Notes: a model not told the origin generated them from the sequence alone. Numbered from the stretch's first letter, positions 1 to 5,704 are shown. The stretch is 7,473 bases of DNA from Rhodospirillaceae bacterium (GCA_003488105.1 DNMS01000199.1:2251-9723); one strand, 5' to 3'. Translations and numbers: made by a program.

Positions 1-627
1 CAGAAGACCTACAACGGCGTCGCTATCCTGTCGAAACATCCGATGGAGGTCGAACGAACGGCCCTTCCCGGCAACGACAGCGATGAACAAGCCCGCTATA
101 TCGAGGCCGTGATCGACAGCGGCGCGCGGCCCGTTCGCGTCGCCTCCATCTACCTGCCCAACGGCAATCCGACCCGTGACGAAAATGGCGGCGATCATGA
201 GAAGTTCACCTACAAGCTGGGCTGGATGGACCGGCTGGTCGCCCATGCCAAGGACCTGCTGAAGACCGAAGACGCGGTCGTCCTGGGCGGCGACTACAAC
301 ATCTGCCCGACGGACGCCGACGTCTACGACCCGGTGAAATTCGCCGATGATGCACTGTGCCGCCCGGAAAGCCGGGCCCGGTTCCGCACGCTTTTGAACC
401 TGGGCTTGACCGAAGCCTTCACGGCCATCAACCCGGGTGTGCATCAGTACAGCTATTGGGATTACACCGCCGGGGCCTGGCAGAAAGACAACGGGCTGCG
501 CATCGACCACCATTTGCTGTCACCCCAGGCGGCGGACCGGCTGGTCGCCTGCGACATCGACAAGACGCCCCGCGGCAAGGAAAAGCCCTCGGATCACACG
601 CCGGTGTGGATCGAGTTGGCGGATTGA
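1..627 (+). CDS. xth: Exodeoxyribonuclease III, 3' part (N-terminus outside window)
   Basis: AP endonuclease and 3'-5' exonuclease of base-excision repair, in the exonuclease-endonuclease-phosphatase fold. The reading frame is open from base 1, so the ATG at 43 is internal; about 60 N-terminal residues should be missing compared with the 268-residue E. coli enzyme. Counting from base 1, the visible active-site residues are Tyr51 in SIYLPNGNP, Asp98 and Asn100 in GGDYNICPTD, Asp170 in GLRIDHHLL, and Asp199-His200 in PSDHTPVW. These correspond to the known E. coli set Tyr109, Asp151/Asn153, Asp229 and Asp258/His259. The C-terminus is complete, so the visible part looks functional. The hydrolase gene starts 23 nt downstream and may be co-transcribed. 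The last ~50 bases recur in decayed form behind that hydrolase (see repeats). The first metal ligand (Glu34 in E. coli) lies outside the window and cannot be checked. Confidence 0.95.
   Translation, partial: QKTYNGVAILSKHPMEVERTALPGNDSDEQARYIEAVIDSGARPVRVASIYLPNGNPTRDENGGDHEKFTYKLGWMDRLVAHAKDLLKTEDAVVLGGDYNICPTDADVYDPVKFADDALCRPESRARFRTLLNLGLTEAFTAINPGVHQYSYWDYTAGAWQKDNGLRIDHHLLSPQAADRLVACDIDKTPRGKEKPSDHTPVWIELAD
574..627 (+). repeat. Direct repeat copy A: intact 3' end of xth
   Basis: These are the last codons of xth (GKEKPSDHTPVWIELAD and stop). A closely similar stretch lies at 1399-1438. From the shared AAGGAAA (577 and 1402) to the shared TGA (627 and 1438), I count 34 identities in 37 aligned bases, with one 1-base gap and one 13-base gap. 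The two copies flank the alpha/beta hydrolase gene. Confidence 0.85.
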
Positions 628-650
628 CCACGCAATAGGGAACAGCGCAC

Positions 651-1403
651 ATGCCGACATTCAAGAACGGCCCCGTGACGATCCATTACGAGGAAGCCGG
701 TTCCGGCTTTCCCCTGTTGGTCCTTCCCGGTGGGGGCCTGAATGCGACGATCGCCGGGCTTGCCAATCATCCCTTCGATCCGCTTCAGGAATTCAGCGAC
801 ACCTATCGCGTGATCGCGCTCGATCTGCGGAACGCGAATAATGGCGGGACAGCGGGGCCGCTGGAAATCGAACGCACCTGGGACGGCTTCGTCGACGATC
901 AGCTGGCGTTGCTGGACCATCTCGGCATCGACCGGTTCCTGGTCATGGGATTCTGCATCGCCGGGCCGATGATCTGGAACCTATTGAAGCATGTCGGCGA
1001 CCGGGTCGTCGCGGCGACCCTGGTGCACCCCAGCGGCTATACCTCGAGCCATCCCGACATCTACGTCAAAAACGCCCTCAAGGGTTGGGCGCCGACGTTC
1101 ATGAAACAGCGGCCCGACATCACCCCGGACATGATCACGGAATTCCTCGACACCATGTACACGAAGCGCGCCGATTTCGTGTTCACCGTCGACCGCGATT
1201 TCGTGCGCAATTGCCAAACACCTGTCCTGGTGCTTCCGGACGACATCCCGGCCCATCCCTACGCGACAGCGATGGAGACGGCATTATTGGCGCCCAACGC
1301 GCAAGTGAGCCTCTATCCCTGGAAAGAGAACGACCGCAAAATCGCCCTGGCCCTCAACCACATCCGCGATTTCCTGGCGGTGAATACCCCCGCCGCCGGG
1401 TAA
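651..1403 (+). CDS. Alpha/beta-fold hydrolase with Cys at the nucleophile elbow
   Basis: A 250-residue cytosolic alpha/beta hydrolase of unknown substrate. The start is supported by AGGGAA at 636-641. N-terminal strand and oxyanion region: LLVLPGGG at 22-29. Asp58-Leu-Arg60 follows the next strand, as in this fold. The nucleophile elbow is Gly100-Phe-Cys102-Ile-Ala104-Gly, so Cys replaces the usual Ser of GxSxG. The acid is probably Asp197 or Asp198 (VLVLPDD). Where most relatives have GH before the last helix, this protein has PWKEN (223-227); His202 and His237 are the only nearby candidates for a catalytic base. I see no signal peptide. The stop codon TAA falls within a decayed copy of the xth 3' end, so the last residues may derive from that junction. 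Cys-nucleophile members include dienelactone hydrolases, but this sequence is not clearly one of them, and a non-classical or inactive enzyme is possible. Confidence 0.85.
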   Translation: MPTFKNGPVTIHYEEAGSGFPLLVLPGGGLNATIAGLANHPFDPLQEFSDTYRVIALDLRNANNGGTAGPLEIERTWDGFVDDQLALLDHLGIDRFLVMGFCIAGPMIWNLLKHVGDRVVAATLVHPSGYTSSHPDIYVKNALKGWAPTFMKQRPDITPDMITEFLDTMYTKRADFVFTVDRDFVRNCQTPVLVLPDDIPAHPYATAMETALLAPNAQVSLYPWKENDRKIALALNHIRDFLAVNTPAAG

Positions 1404-1438
1404 GGAAAGACCTCGGACCACACGAGTTGGCGGACTGA
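1399..1438 (+). repeat. Direct repeat copy B: decayed second copy of the xth 3' end
   Basis: Remnant of the xth 3' end, matching 574-627. It keeps AAGGAAA, CCTCGGA, CACACG and AGTTGGCGGA in order. Thirteen bases (602-614 or nearby in copy A) are missing between two CG dinucleotides, which looks like a deletion by short homology and destroys the frame. It begins inside the last codons of the hydrolase and supplies that gene's TAA stop. It is a fragment, not a functional gene. Confidence 0.85.
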
Positions 1439-1444
1439 GCCCAG

Positions 1445-1460
1445 CTTATCGAACGATAAG
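1445..1460. promoter_or_regulatory. Perfect inverted repeat, operator candidate
   Basis: CTTATCG-AA-CGATAAG: two perfect 7-base arms with a 2-base spacer, about 70 bases before the GFA-family start and 10 bases before a possible -35 element. The symmetry and position fit a repressor or activator site (LysR- or TetR-type would be typical), but no regulator gene is adjacent, so the partner is unknown. With only a 2-base loop and no T-tract it is an unlikely terminator for the hydrolase. Confidence 0.5.
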
Positions 1461-1470
1461 AATTTCCCGT

Positions 1471-1499
1471 TTGTTGCAACCGGGCCCCCGACGCTAGCC
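1471..1499 (+). promoter_or_regulatory. Possible promoter for the GFA-family gene
   Basis: TTGTTG (1471-1476) and CTAGCC (1494-1499) are separated by 17 bases, just downstream of the inverted repeat at 1445-1460. The -10 element matches the consensus poorly, so the call rests mainly on spacing and position. A transcript starting near 1506 would carry only a short leader with the ribosome site GGAGAAGG (1512-1519). Confidence 0.3.
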
Positions 1500-1529
1500 T
1501 TCCCGGCGCATCGGAGAAGGAACCCCGTC

Positions 1530-1940
1530 ATGACCGAGACGCTTGAGGGCGGCTGCCTGTGCGGTCGCCACCGCTACGAAATCACCAAGCCGGTCACCGC
1601 CACCCATTGCCTCTGCGAAAGCTGCCGCCGGGCCTCGGGCGGCACGTTGGTCACTTGGGTGACCGTACCCCCGGGCGGGTTTCAATGGACCACGGAGCCG
1701 CCGGCCTTTTACGTCTCCTCCCCCAAAGTCAAACGCGGCTTCTGCCTGGATTGCGGCACCAGCCTCAGTTTCCAGCACGAAGACGAAGAAGACGTGGACA
1801 TCGACGTCACGGCCGCGTCGCTGGACACGCCGGAGAAGGTCACGCCCTATGACCACATCTGGGGAAACGGCAGGCTGGTCTGGAGCCCTCTCGACCCGTC
1901 CCTGCCGGTCCTGCCCGGCAGCCACCGCCATGACGGCTGA
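1530..1940 (+). CDS. GFA/CENP-V-family zinc-binding protein
   Basis: A 136-residue protein of the family named after glutathione-dependent formaldehyde-activating enzyme. The fold is a small beta-structure holding zinc through conserved cysteines. Visible ligands: Cys9-x-Cys11 (GGCLCG), Cys27-x-Cys29-x2-Cys32 (HCLCESC) and Cys72-x2-Cys75 (GFCLDCG), which is the full family pattern. ASGG at 35-38 after the second motif is also typical. The start is fixed by a strong GGAGAAGG 10 bases upstream. Most members have no proven substrate, and the formaldehyde-glutathione role is established for only a few, so no specific reaction is claimed. The gene has its own candidate promoter and operator. It ends 6 bases from the convergent tag gene, leaving no room for a separate terminator. 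Confidence 0.92.
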   Translation: MTETLEGGCLCGRHRYEITKPVTATHCLCESCRRASGGTLVTWVTVPPGGFQWTTEPPAFYVSSPKVKRGFCLDCGTSLSFQHEDEEDVDIDVTAASLDTPEKVTPYDHIWGNGRLVWSPLDPSLPVLPGSHRHDG

Positions 1941-1946
1941 CGCGCC

Positions 1947-2546
1947 CTAATCCGCCAGCGCCTTGCACGGCCGATAGCGGAAGCAGTCCGCCACATGGTC
2001 GTTCACCAGCCCGGCCGCCTGCATGTAGGCGTAGACGATGGTCGAGCCGACGAAGGTGAAGCCGCGCTTTTTCAGGTCCTTGGAAAGGGCGTCCGAAATC
2101 TCCGTCTTGCCCGGCACATCGCTCATGGCCTTGCGCCGACCGTCGAGAGGCTTGCCGCCGACGAAGGCCCAGACGTAGGCGTCGAAGGAGCCGAATTCCT
2201 TTTGCACCTCGAGGAACGCCACGGCGTTCTTGCGCACGCCGTAGACCTTCAGCCGGTTGCGGATGATGCCGGGGTCGGTAAGGATCTTTTCTAGTTTGGC
2301 GTCGGTCAGCTTGGCGCATTTATCGACATCAAAATCATCAAATAATTTCTTGTAGTTATCGCGTTTTTTTAAGATCGTTTCCCAACTCAATCCCGCCTGG
2401 GCGCCCTCCAGATTGAGCATCTCGAAATGATGGCGGTCGTCGTGCACGGGCACGCCCCACTCGGCGTCGTGATAGGCCTCGTAGAAGTCCTTGCCCTGGC
2501 CGACCCAGCGGCAGCGCTTGCGCCCGTCTTCACCCGTCACCGTCAT
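1947..2546 (-). CDS. tag: DNA-3-methyladenine glycosylase I
   Basis: Base-excision repair glycosylase that removes 3-methyladenine from alkylated DNA. The 199-residue length is close to the 187-residue E. coli Tag. Zinc-snap ligands are all present: Cys12, His26, His184 and Cys188, matching E. coli Cys4, His17, His175 and Cys179. The base-recognition residues Tyr25, Glu47 and Trp55 match E. coli Tyr16, Glu38 and Trp46. Family blocks include AYHDAEWGVP, LEGAQAGLSW, GIIRNRLK, DALSKDLKKRGFTFVG and LVNDH. The start is fixed by GGAGGAGGG a few bases upstream on the minus strand. A LexA-type site lies 28-42 bases upstream of the start codon. The codons for residues 56-75 are unusually AT-rich (bases 2321-2380, 16 of 60 G or C) and include two TTA leucines and a run of seven A. 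The gene diverges from the MBL-fold gene and converges on the GFA gene. Confidence 0.96.
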   Translation of the reverse strand: MTVTGEDGRKRCRWVGQGKDFYEAYHDAEWGVPVHDDRHHFEMLNLEGAQAGLSWETILKKRDNYKKLFDDFDVDKCAKLTDAKLEKILTDPGIIRNRLKVYGVRKNAVAFLEVQKEFGSFDAYVWAFVGGKPLDGRRKAMSDVPGKTEISDALSKDLKKRGFTFVGSTIVYAYMQAAGLVNDHVADCFRYRPCKALAD

Positions 2547-2573
2547 GGAACCCTCCTCCGTTTGGTTCTATTT

Positions 2574-2588
2574 GTTCGCATTTTGTTC
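2574..2588. promoter_or_regulatory. LexA (SOS) box candidate, alphaproteobacterial type
   Basis: GTTCGCATTTTGTTC fits GTTC-N7-GTTC exactly; this direct repeat is the established LexA site of alphaproteobacteria. A further GTTC half lies at 2565-2568. On the tag strand a TTGACG hexamer (complement of 2595-2600) could be a -35, which puts the box between -35 and -10, a usual repressor position. On the plus strand TTGTTC (2583-2588) and TATGAA (2605-2610), 16 bases apart, could form a promoter for the MBL gene with a -35 overlapping the box. Chance occurrence of the bare pattern is not negligible in 7.5 kb, so the location upstream of an alkylation-repair gene is the main support. Confidence 0.65.
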
Positions 2589-2637
2589 CATATACGTCAA
2601 GCCTTATGAAGGGGCCTTTGCGGCGTTCCGGTTCTAT

Positions 2638-2680
2638 GGCAGGCTCTGCCTCACGCGGGGATATCCCCTGCCCTTTCGGG
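2638..2680 (+). promoter_or_regulatory. Structured leader before the MBL-fold gene
   Basis: Three adjacent short dyads: GGCAG/CTGCC at 2638-2650 (3-base loop), GGGG-ATAT-CCCC at 2657-2668, and CCC/GGG at 2671-2680. The last GGG belongs to the ribosome site GGGAG at 2678-2682. An alternative long pairing joins GGCAGG (2638-2643) to CCTGCC (2667-2672). That pairing would break the first and third hairpins and free the ribosome site. This resembles a translational switch, but stems are short and no known riboswitch class is recognised. The 12-base palindrome could instead be a protein site. Confidence 0.35.
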
Positions 2681-2693
2681 AGAACATTCAGTC

Positions 2694-3530
2694 ATGAAAC
2701 GCTTACTGACGACGACCGTGATCGGCGCGCTGGTCGCCGGTTTCGCCTGGGCCGCCGGCCCGGCCAAGGACGCCCAGGCGGCCGAGGTCAAATGGTACGG
2801 CCAGGCCGCTTTCCGCATCAAGACGCCGGGCGGCAAGGTGATCGTGATCGACCCCTTCATCACCAAGAACCCGAAAACGCCCGCCGCCGACAAGGACCTG
2901 TCGAAAATCGGCAACGTCGACCTGATCCTGGTCAGCCACGGGCACGGCGACCACCTGGGCGACACGGCGGAACTGGCCAAGATGACCGGCGCCAAGGTCG
3001 GCGTGAACGCCGACATGGGCCATACCCTGCGCATTCTCGGCATGGTCGACGGCAAGCAACTGGTCCGCTTCAACAAGTCGGGCCCGATCACCCCCATCGG
3101 CCCGGACATCACGGTGACCATGACCCATGCCGAACATTCGTCGGAGATTGTCAGCAAGGACGCCGACGGCAAGGAAGGCATCTATCCGGGGGGCGAGCCT
3201 GCAGGCTACGTGATCACGCTGGAAGACGGCTATACCATCTATCACACGGGTGACAGCGGCGTGTTCAAGGATATGGAACTGATCCAGGACCTGTACAAGC
3301 CGGACCTGGTGCTGATCTGCATCGGCGGCTGGTTCACCATGGACCCCCGCCACGCGGCCTACGCCATCACCAAGTTCCTCAAGCCCCAGACCGTGATGCC
3401 CATGCACTACGGCACCTTCCCGCCCTTGAAGGGCACGCCGGACGAACTGAAGAAGCATCTGGCCGACATGGGCGACAAGACCGAGGTCGTGGTCATGCAG
3501 CCGGGCGACGAAATGAAATTCGGCAAATAA
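2694..3530 (+). CDS. Exported metallo-beta-lactamase-fold hydrolase (UPF0173/UlaG-like)
   Basis: A 278-residue metal-dependent hydrolase. Residues 1-29 form a signal peptide (MKRLL, hydrophobic core TTTVIGALVAGFAWA, cleavage probably after AWA at 20 or AQA at 29), so the enzyme should act in the periplasm; family members such as UlaG are usually cytosolic. The mature part starts with the family-type VKWYGQAAFRI. Metal ligands: His82-x-His84-x-Asp86-His87 in SHGHGDHLGD, His145 (or His148) in MTHAEHSSE, Asp187 in YHTGDSG and His238 in MPMHYGTFP. All expected binding positions are filled, so it is likely active. The substrate cannot be read from the sequence. The SD GGGAG is about 11 bases before the ATG, rather far, and lies in a leader that can fold. 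A terminator hairpin follows at 3558-3578. Confidence 0.9.
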   Translation: MKRLLTTTVIGALVAGFAWAAGPAKDAQAAEVKWYGQAAFRIKTPGGKVIVIDPFITKNPKTPAADKDLSKIGNVDLILVSHGHGDHLGDTAELAKMTGAKVGVNADMGHTLRILGMVDGKQLVRFNKSGPITPIGPDITVTMTHAEHSSEIVSKDADGKEGIYPGGEPAGYVITLEDGYTIYHTGDSGVFKDMELIQDLYKPDLVLICIGGWFTMDPRHAAYAITKFLKPQTVMPMHYGTFPPLKGTPDELKKHLADMGDKTEVVVMQPGDEMKFGK

Positions 3531-3557
3531 GCCTGTTCAGGATATCGAACACGCGGG

Positions 3558-3578
3558 GGGCGGCCGATCGGGCCGCCC
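3558..3578. terminator. Rho-independent terminator hairpin between convergent genes
   Basis: GGGCGGCC and GGCCGCCC form a perfect 8-base-pair stem around a GATCG loop, 27 bases after the MBL gene stop and 10 bases past the end of the convergent regulator gene. The downstream plus-strand tract TTCGTCGTTT is only moderately T-rich, so termination may be imperfect. Its place suggests it serves both strands. Confidence 0.6.
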
Positions 3579-3587
3579 TTCGTCGTT

Positions 3588-4310
3588 TCAGGAATGCGGT
3601 GCCTCGGCCACCAGGCAGACGTTGTCTTCAAGCCGCAGGGCGCGGCGGCGGAACCGGGTGCCGCCGTCGCGTTCCGCGTTGCGGATGCGGTCCATGCGAA
3701 AGTTGCGGAAATCGTCGCGGGCGGGATCGAAGCCGACCACGTACCACACGGGCGGGCGGACCAGCAGCGCCTGGGGTTCGATTTCGCGCCTGGACGACGT
3801 CCCGTGGCGGTCGACGTAGTCGAAGCGCAGCCGGTTGAGATCGATGAACGCTCGTTCGAACTCGGGAAGCAGACCGGGCTCGACCGGCCCCAAAGAGTCC
3901 CGAAGCCGGGGCCAGGCCGGCGGGCCGATGTAAAGGCGGGCGAGAATGTCGCGCAGGTCCCGGACCCGGTCCGGCGGCAAGGCGCGTTCGATCTTGGCGA
4001 GACCGGCGTCGGCAAGCCCACCGAACGGCAGCGTGCCCGACGCCCGCATGACGGCGACATTGACCAGCAGCGCGAAAACCTCGTCCGCCGAAAGCCGGGC
4101 CGTCAGCTGCACGGACGAGGGATCGAGCGACAGCCCCCCGCCCCGGCCCGCCTCGGAATGAATGACGAAGCCCTGGTCGCGCAACGCCGCCACGTCGCGC
4201 AGCACCGTGCGGCGCGAGGCCCCCACGGCGCGGGCGAGTGTATCGACGCTGGCATGGCCGCTGCGGCGGAGGTGGCGGACCAGCGCGTCCTGACGGCTGC
4301 GGACGGTCAT
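3588..4310 (-). CDS. YafY-type HTH/WYL transcriptional regulator
   Basis: A 240-residue DNA-binding regulator. An N-terminal winged helix-turn-helix (about 5-60) holds the recognition region ASRRTVLRDVAALRDQGF and the wing SEAGRGGGLSL, as in DeoR/YafY proteins. A linker region (about 70-140) follows. The WYL-type ligand domain is at about 145-205, with LRFDYVDRHG, REIEPQALLVRPPVWYVVG (Trp189-Tyr190-Val191 in place of Trp-Tyr-Leu), then RNFRMDRI. It is at the short end for the family and lacks an obvious C-terminal extension. The gene diverges from the YciI and cyclase genes with 83 bases between, so it probably controls them and itself. No strong SD precedes the ATG; a dyad lies at about 9-27 bases upstream. 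WYL domains sense varied ligands, and none can be predicted here. Confidence 0.88.
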   Translation of the reverse strand: MTVRSRQDALVRHLRRSGHASVDTLARAVGASRRTVLRDVAALRDQGFVIHSEAGRGGGLSLDPSSVQLTARLSADEVFALLVNVAVMRASGTLPFGGLADAGLAKIERALPPDRVRDLRDILARLYIGPPAWPRLRDSLGPVEPGLLPEFERAFIDLNRLRFDYVDRHGTSSRREIEPQALLVRPPVWYVVGFDPARDDFRNFRMDRIRNAERDGGTRFRRRALRLEDNVCLVAEAPHS

Positions 4311-4318
4311 GCGTCATC

Positions 4319-4337
4319 TTATCACTTTTGGTGACAA
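4319..4337. promoter_or_regulatory. Operator candidate next to the WYL regulator start
   Basis: TTATCAC-TTTTG-GTGACAA: 7-base arms with 6 of 7 complementary pairs, 8 bases upstream of the regulator start. Location in the regulator/YciI divergent gap fits an autoregulatory site. It also contains GTGACA (4331-4336), a near-consensus -35 for the plus-strand operon, although no good -10 follows. Confidence 0.4.
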
Positions 4338-4346
4338 ATTTTGGCA

Positions 4347-4360
4347 CTTATTCGAATTAG
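4347..4360. promoter_or_regulatory. Second dyad in the regulator/YciI gap
   Basis: CTTATTCGAATTAG is symmetric at all but one pair of positions (12 of 14 bases) around TTCGAA. It lies about 20 bases before the YciI ribosome site, where promoter elements would be expected. It may be an operator or overlap the -10 region. Its left half resembles that of the inverted repeat at 1445-1460 (CTTAT then CGAA), but this may be chance. Confidence 0.3.
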
Positions 4361-4393
4361 CGTGCCGCCACCAATCGCAAAGGAGACCTATCG

Positions 4394-4681
4394 ATGTTCA
4401 TCATCCTGCTCCGCTTCGCGGAGAACAAGCCACGGGCGAAGGAATTCATGGACGGCCACAATGCCTGGATCAAACGCGGCCTCGACGACGGCGCGTTCCT
4501 CCTGGTCGGCAGCCTTCAGCCCAACGCCGGCGGGGCGATCCTCGCCATAGCCGCATCCCCGGACGACCTGCGCCGCCGGGTCGAGGACGATCCCTTCGTC
4601 GCCGAGAAAGTGGTGACTGCCGAGATCCTGGAAATCACCCCCAACAAGACCGATCCGCGGCTGGCCTTCCTCGCGGACTGA
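4394..4681 (+). CDS. YciI-like protein
   Basis: A 95-residue protein with the small ferredoxin-like alpha/beta fold of the YciI family. Family features visible: a first strand FIILLRF (2-8), His22 in the helix after it (MDGHNAWI), the strand FLLVGSLQP (35-43) and the closing DDPFVAEKVVTAEILEI, which is the DPF block typical of YciI. The start is supported by AAAGGAG (4379-4385), 8 bases before the ATG. YciI-like proteins are proposed to be enzymes or ligand-binding partners, and some related domains act on chloroaromatic intermediates; no reaction is established for this one. It is the first gene of a probable two-gene operon: the cyclase-family gene begins 37 bases later. The divergent WYL regulator probably governs it. 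Confidence 0.88.
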   Translation: MFIILLRFAENKPRAKEFMDGHNAWIKRGLDDGAFLLVGSLQPNAGGAILAIAASPDDLRRRVEDDPFVAEKVVTAEILEITPNKTDPRLAFLAD

Positions 4682-4718
4682 CCGGCCCCCGCCCACCCGA
4701 CCAAGACAAGGAAACAAC

Positions 4719-5699
4719 ATGACGAGACTGATGACCCGCGCGGCGCGCAGCTGCGCCGCGGCCGCCCTTCTGTGCCTTACCGCGAGCCTGCAATCGACCG
4801 CCGGCGACCGGCCGGGCGTAAGCCCTTGGGGCCCAAACGACGAGATCGGCAGCCTGAACATGATGACCGAGGAGTCCCGCGGCGAGGCCCTGCGCCGCGC
4901 GGCGGGCGGCAAGGTCTACGACCTGGGCGTCGACCTGTTCGTCGGCATGCCCGACTGCTGCAGCGCCGCCTTCGGCGATCCCGCCTACCAGTTCTGGATG
5001 ACCCATGTTCCCGCCAGACGCGCGGGCGAGCGGGTCGCCCACTCAAGCGACGCCTTGTCCATGAACACCCACACGGGCACCCATCTGGACATGCTGAGCC
5101 ACTTCGGCCTGCACGGCCGGATATGGAACGGCGTGTCCGCCGACACGGCCCTGAACGCGCACGGCTGGGCCAAGTCGGGGGCAGAGAAGGTCCCGCCCAT
5201 TGTCGCCCGCGGCGTGATGATCGACCTGGCGGGGGCCAGGAATCTGCGGCACCTGCCGGCGTCCTACGCGGTCACCGTCGACGATCTGAAGGCAGCCCTC
5301 GCCCGTCAGGGCACGACGCTGTCGCCGGGCGACGTGGTTCTGTTGCGCACGGGACTGATGACCCTGTGGCCCGACCGCGCCAAGCTGCAGTTGTTCAATC
5401 AGGCCGGCCTCGGTCTGGAGGCCGCGCGCTGGCTGGTCGAGGATCAGAAGGTCATGCTGCTGGGCGCCGACAATTTCGGCCTGGAGAGTTTCCCATCCCG
5501 GGACCCGCAGAACTTCGCGCCGGTCCATACCTACCTCCTGGCGGAGAAAGGCGTGCCGTTCCTCGAACTGCTATGGCTGGAGGAACTCGCCCGGGAGCGC
5601 GTGTACGAATTCCTGTTCGTCGCCGCGCCCCTGAAGCTTCGGGGGGCGACCGGCGCGCCGGTGCGACCGCTGGCGATCCCGCTTCGGACCCGCGGATAG
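4719..5699 (+). CDS. Exported cyclase-family protein (kynurenine-formamidase-like)
   Basis: A 326-residue member of the cyclase family (Pfam Cyclase, the fold of bacterial kynurenine formamidase KynB), metal-dependent amide or ester hydrolases. Residues 1-29 look like a signal peptide (MTRLMTRAARS, then AAAALLCLTASL); cleavage is probably near STAG. No lipobox is visible. WGPNDEIGSLNMMT (37-50) is the usual start of the longer subfamily. The metal-binding motif HxGTHxDxxxH is His118-Thr-Gly-Thr-His122-Leu-Asp124-x3-His128. Further blocks are GVMIDLAG, LSPGDVVLLRTG and GADNFGLES. It is longer than KynB (about 210 residues) and is exported, so tryptophan catabolism is not implied; an extracytoplasmic hydrolase of a small amide or lactone is an inference. 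SD AAGGAAA lies 6 bases upstream. It likely forms an operon with YciI and ends 5 bases before the convergent htpX. Confidence 0.9.
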   Translation: MTRLMTRAARSCAAAALLCLTASLQSTAGDRPGVSPWGPNDEIGSLNMMTEESRGEALRRAAGGKVYDLGVDLFVGMPDCCSAAFGDPAYQFWMTHVPARRAGERVAHSSDALSMNTHTGTHLDMLSHFGLHGRIWNGVSADTALNAHGWAKSGAEKVPPIVARGVMIDLAGARNLRHLPASYAVTVDDLKAALARQGTTLSPGDVVLLRTGLMTLWPDRAKLQLFNQAGLGLEAARWLVEDQKVMLLGADNFGLESFPSRDPQNFAPVHTYLLAEKGVPFLELLWLEELARERVYEFLFVAAPLKLRGATGAPVRPLAIPLRTRG

Positions 5700-5704
5700 C
5701 CGCG

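Noticed and set aside
43..45. ATG at 43 as the start of the exonuclease
   Set aside because: The frame continues upstream to base 1 and encodes QKTYNGVAILSKHP, a conserved part of exonuclease III, so the gene is truncated by the window edge.
1840..2319. A 159-codon minus-strand frame within tag and the GFA gene
   Set aside because: It is in another frame of tag and consists of Arg/Gly/Ala-rich sequence. I considered it as a frameshift product of the A7 run, but it does not start there and has no domain.
2703..3458. A 251-codon minus-strand frame opposite the MBL gene
   Set aside because: Antisense shadow; its many His and Asp residues come from the reverse complement of GTC/GTG/ATG-rich coding sequence, and all metal motifs are on the other strand.
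3594..4334. A 246-codon plus-strand frame opposite the WYL regulator
   Set aside because: It mirrors the regulator gene and its translation has no recognisable motif; the regulator strand shows clear HTH and WYL blocks.
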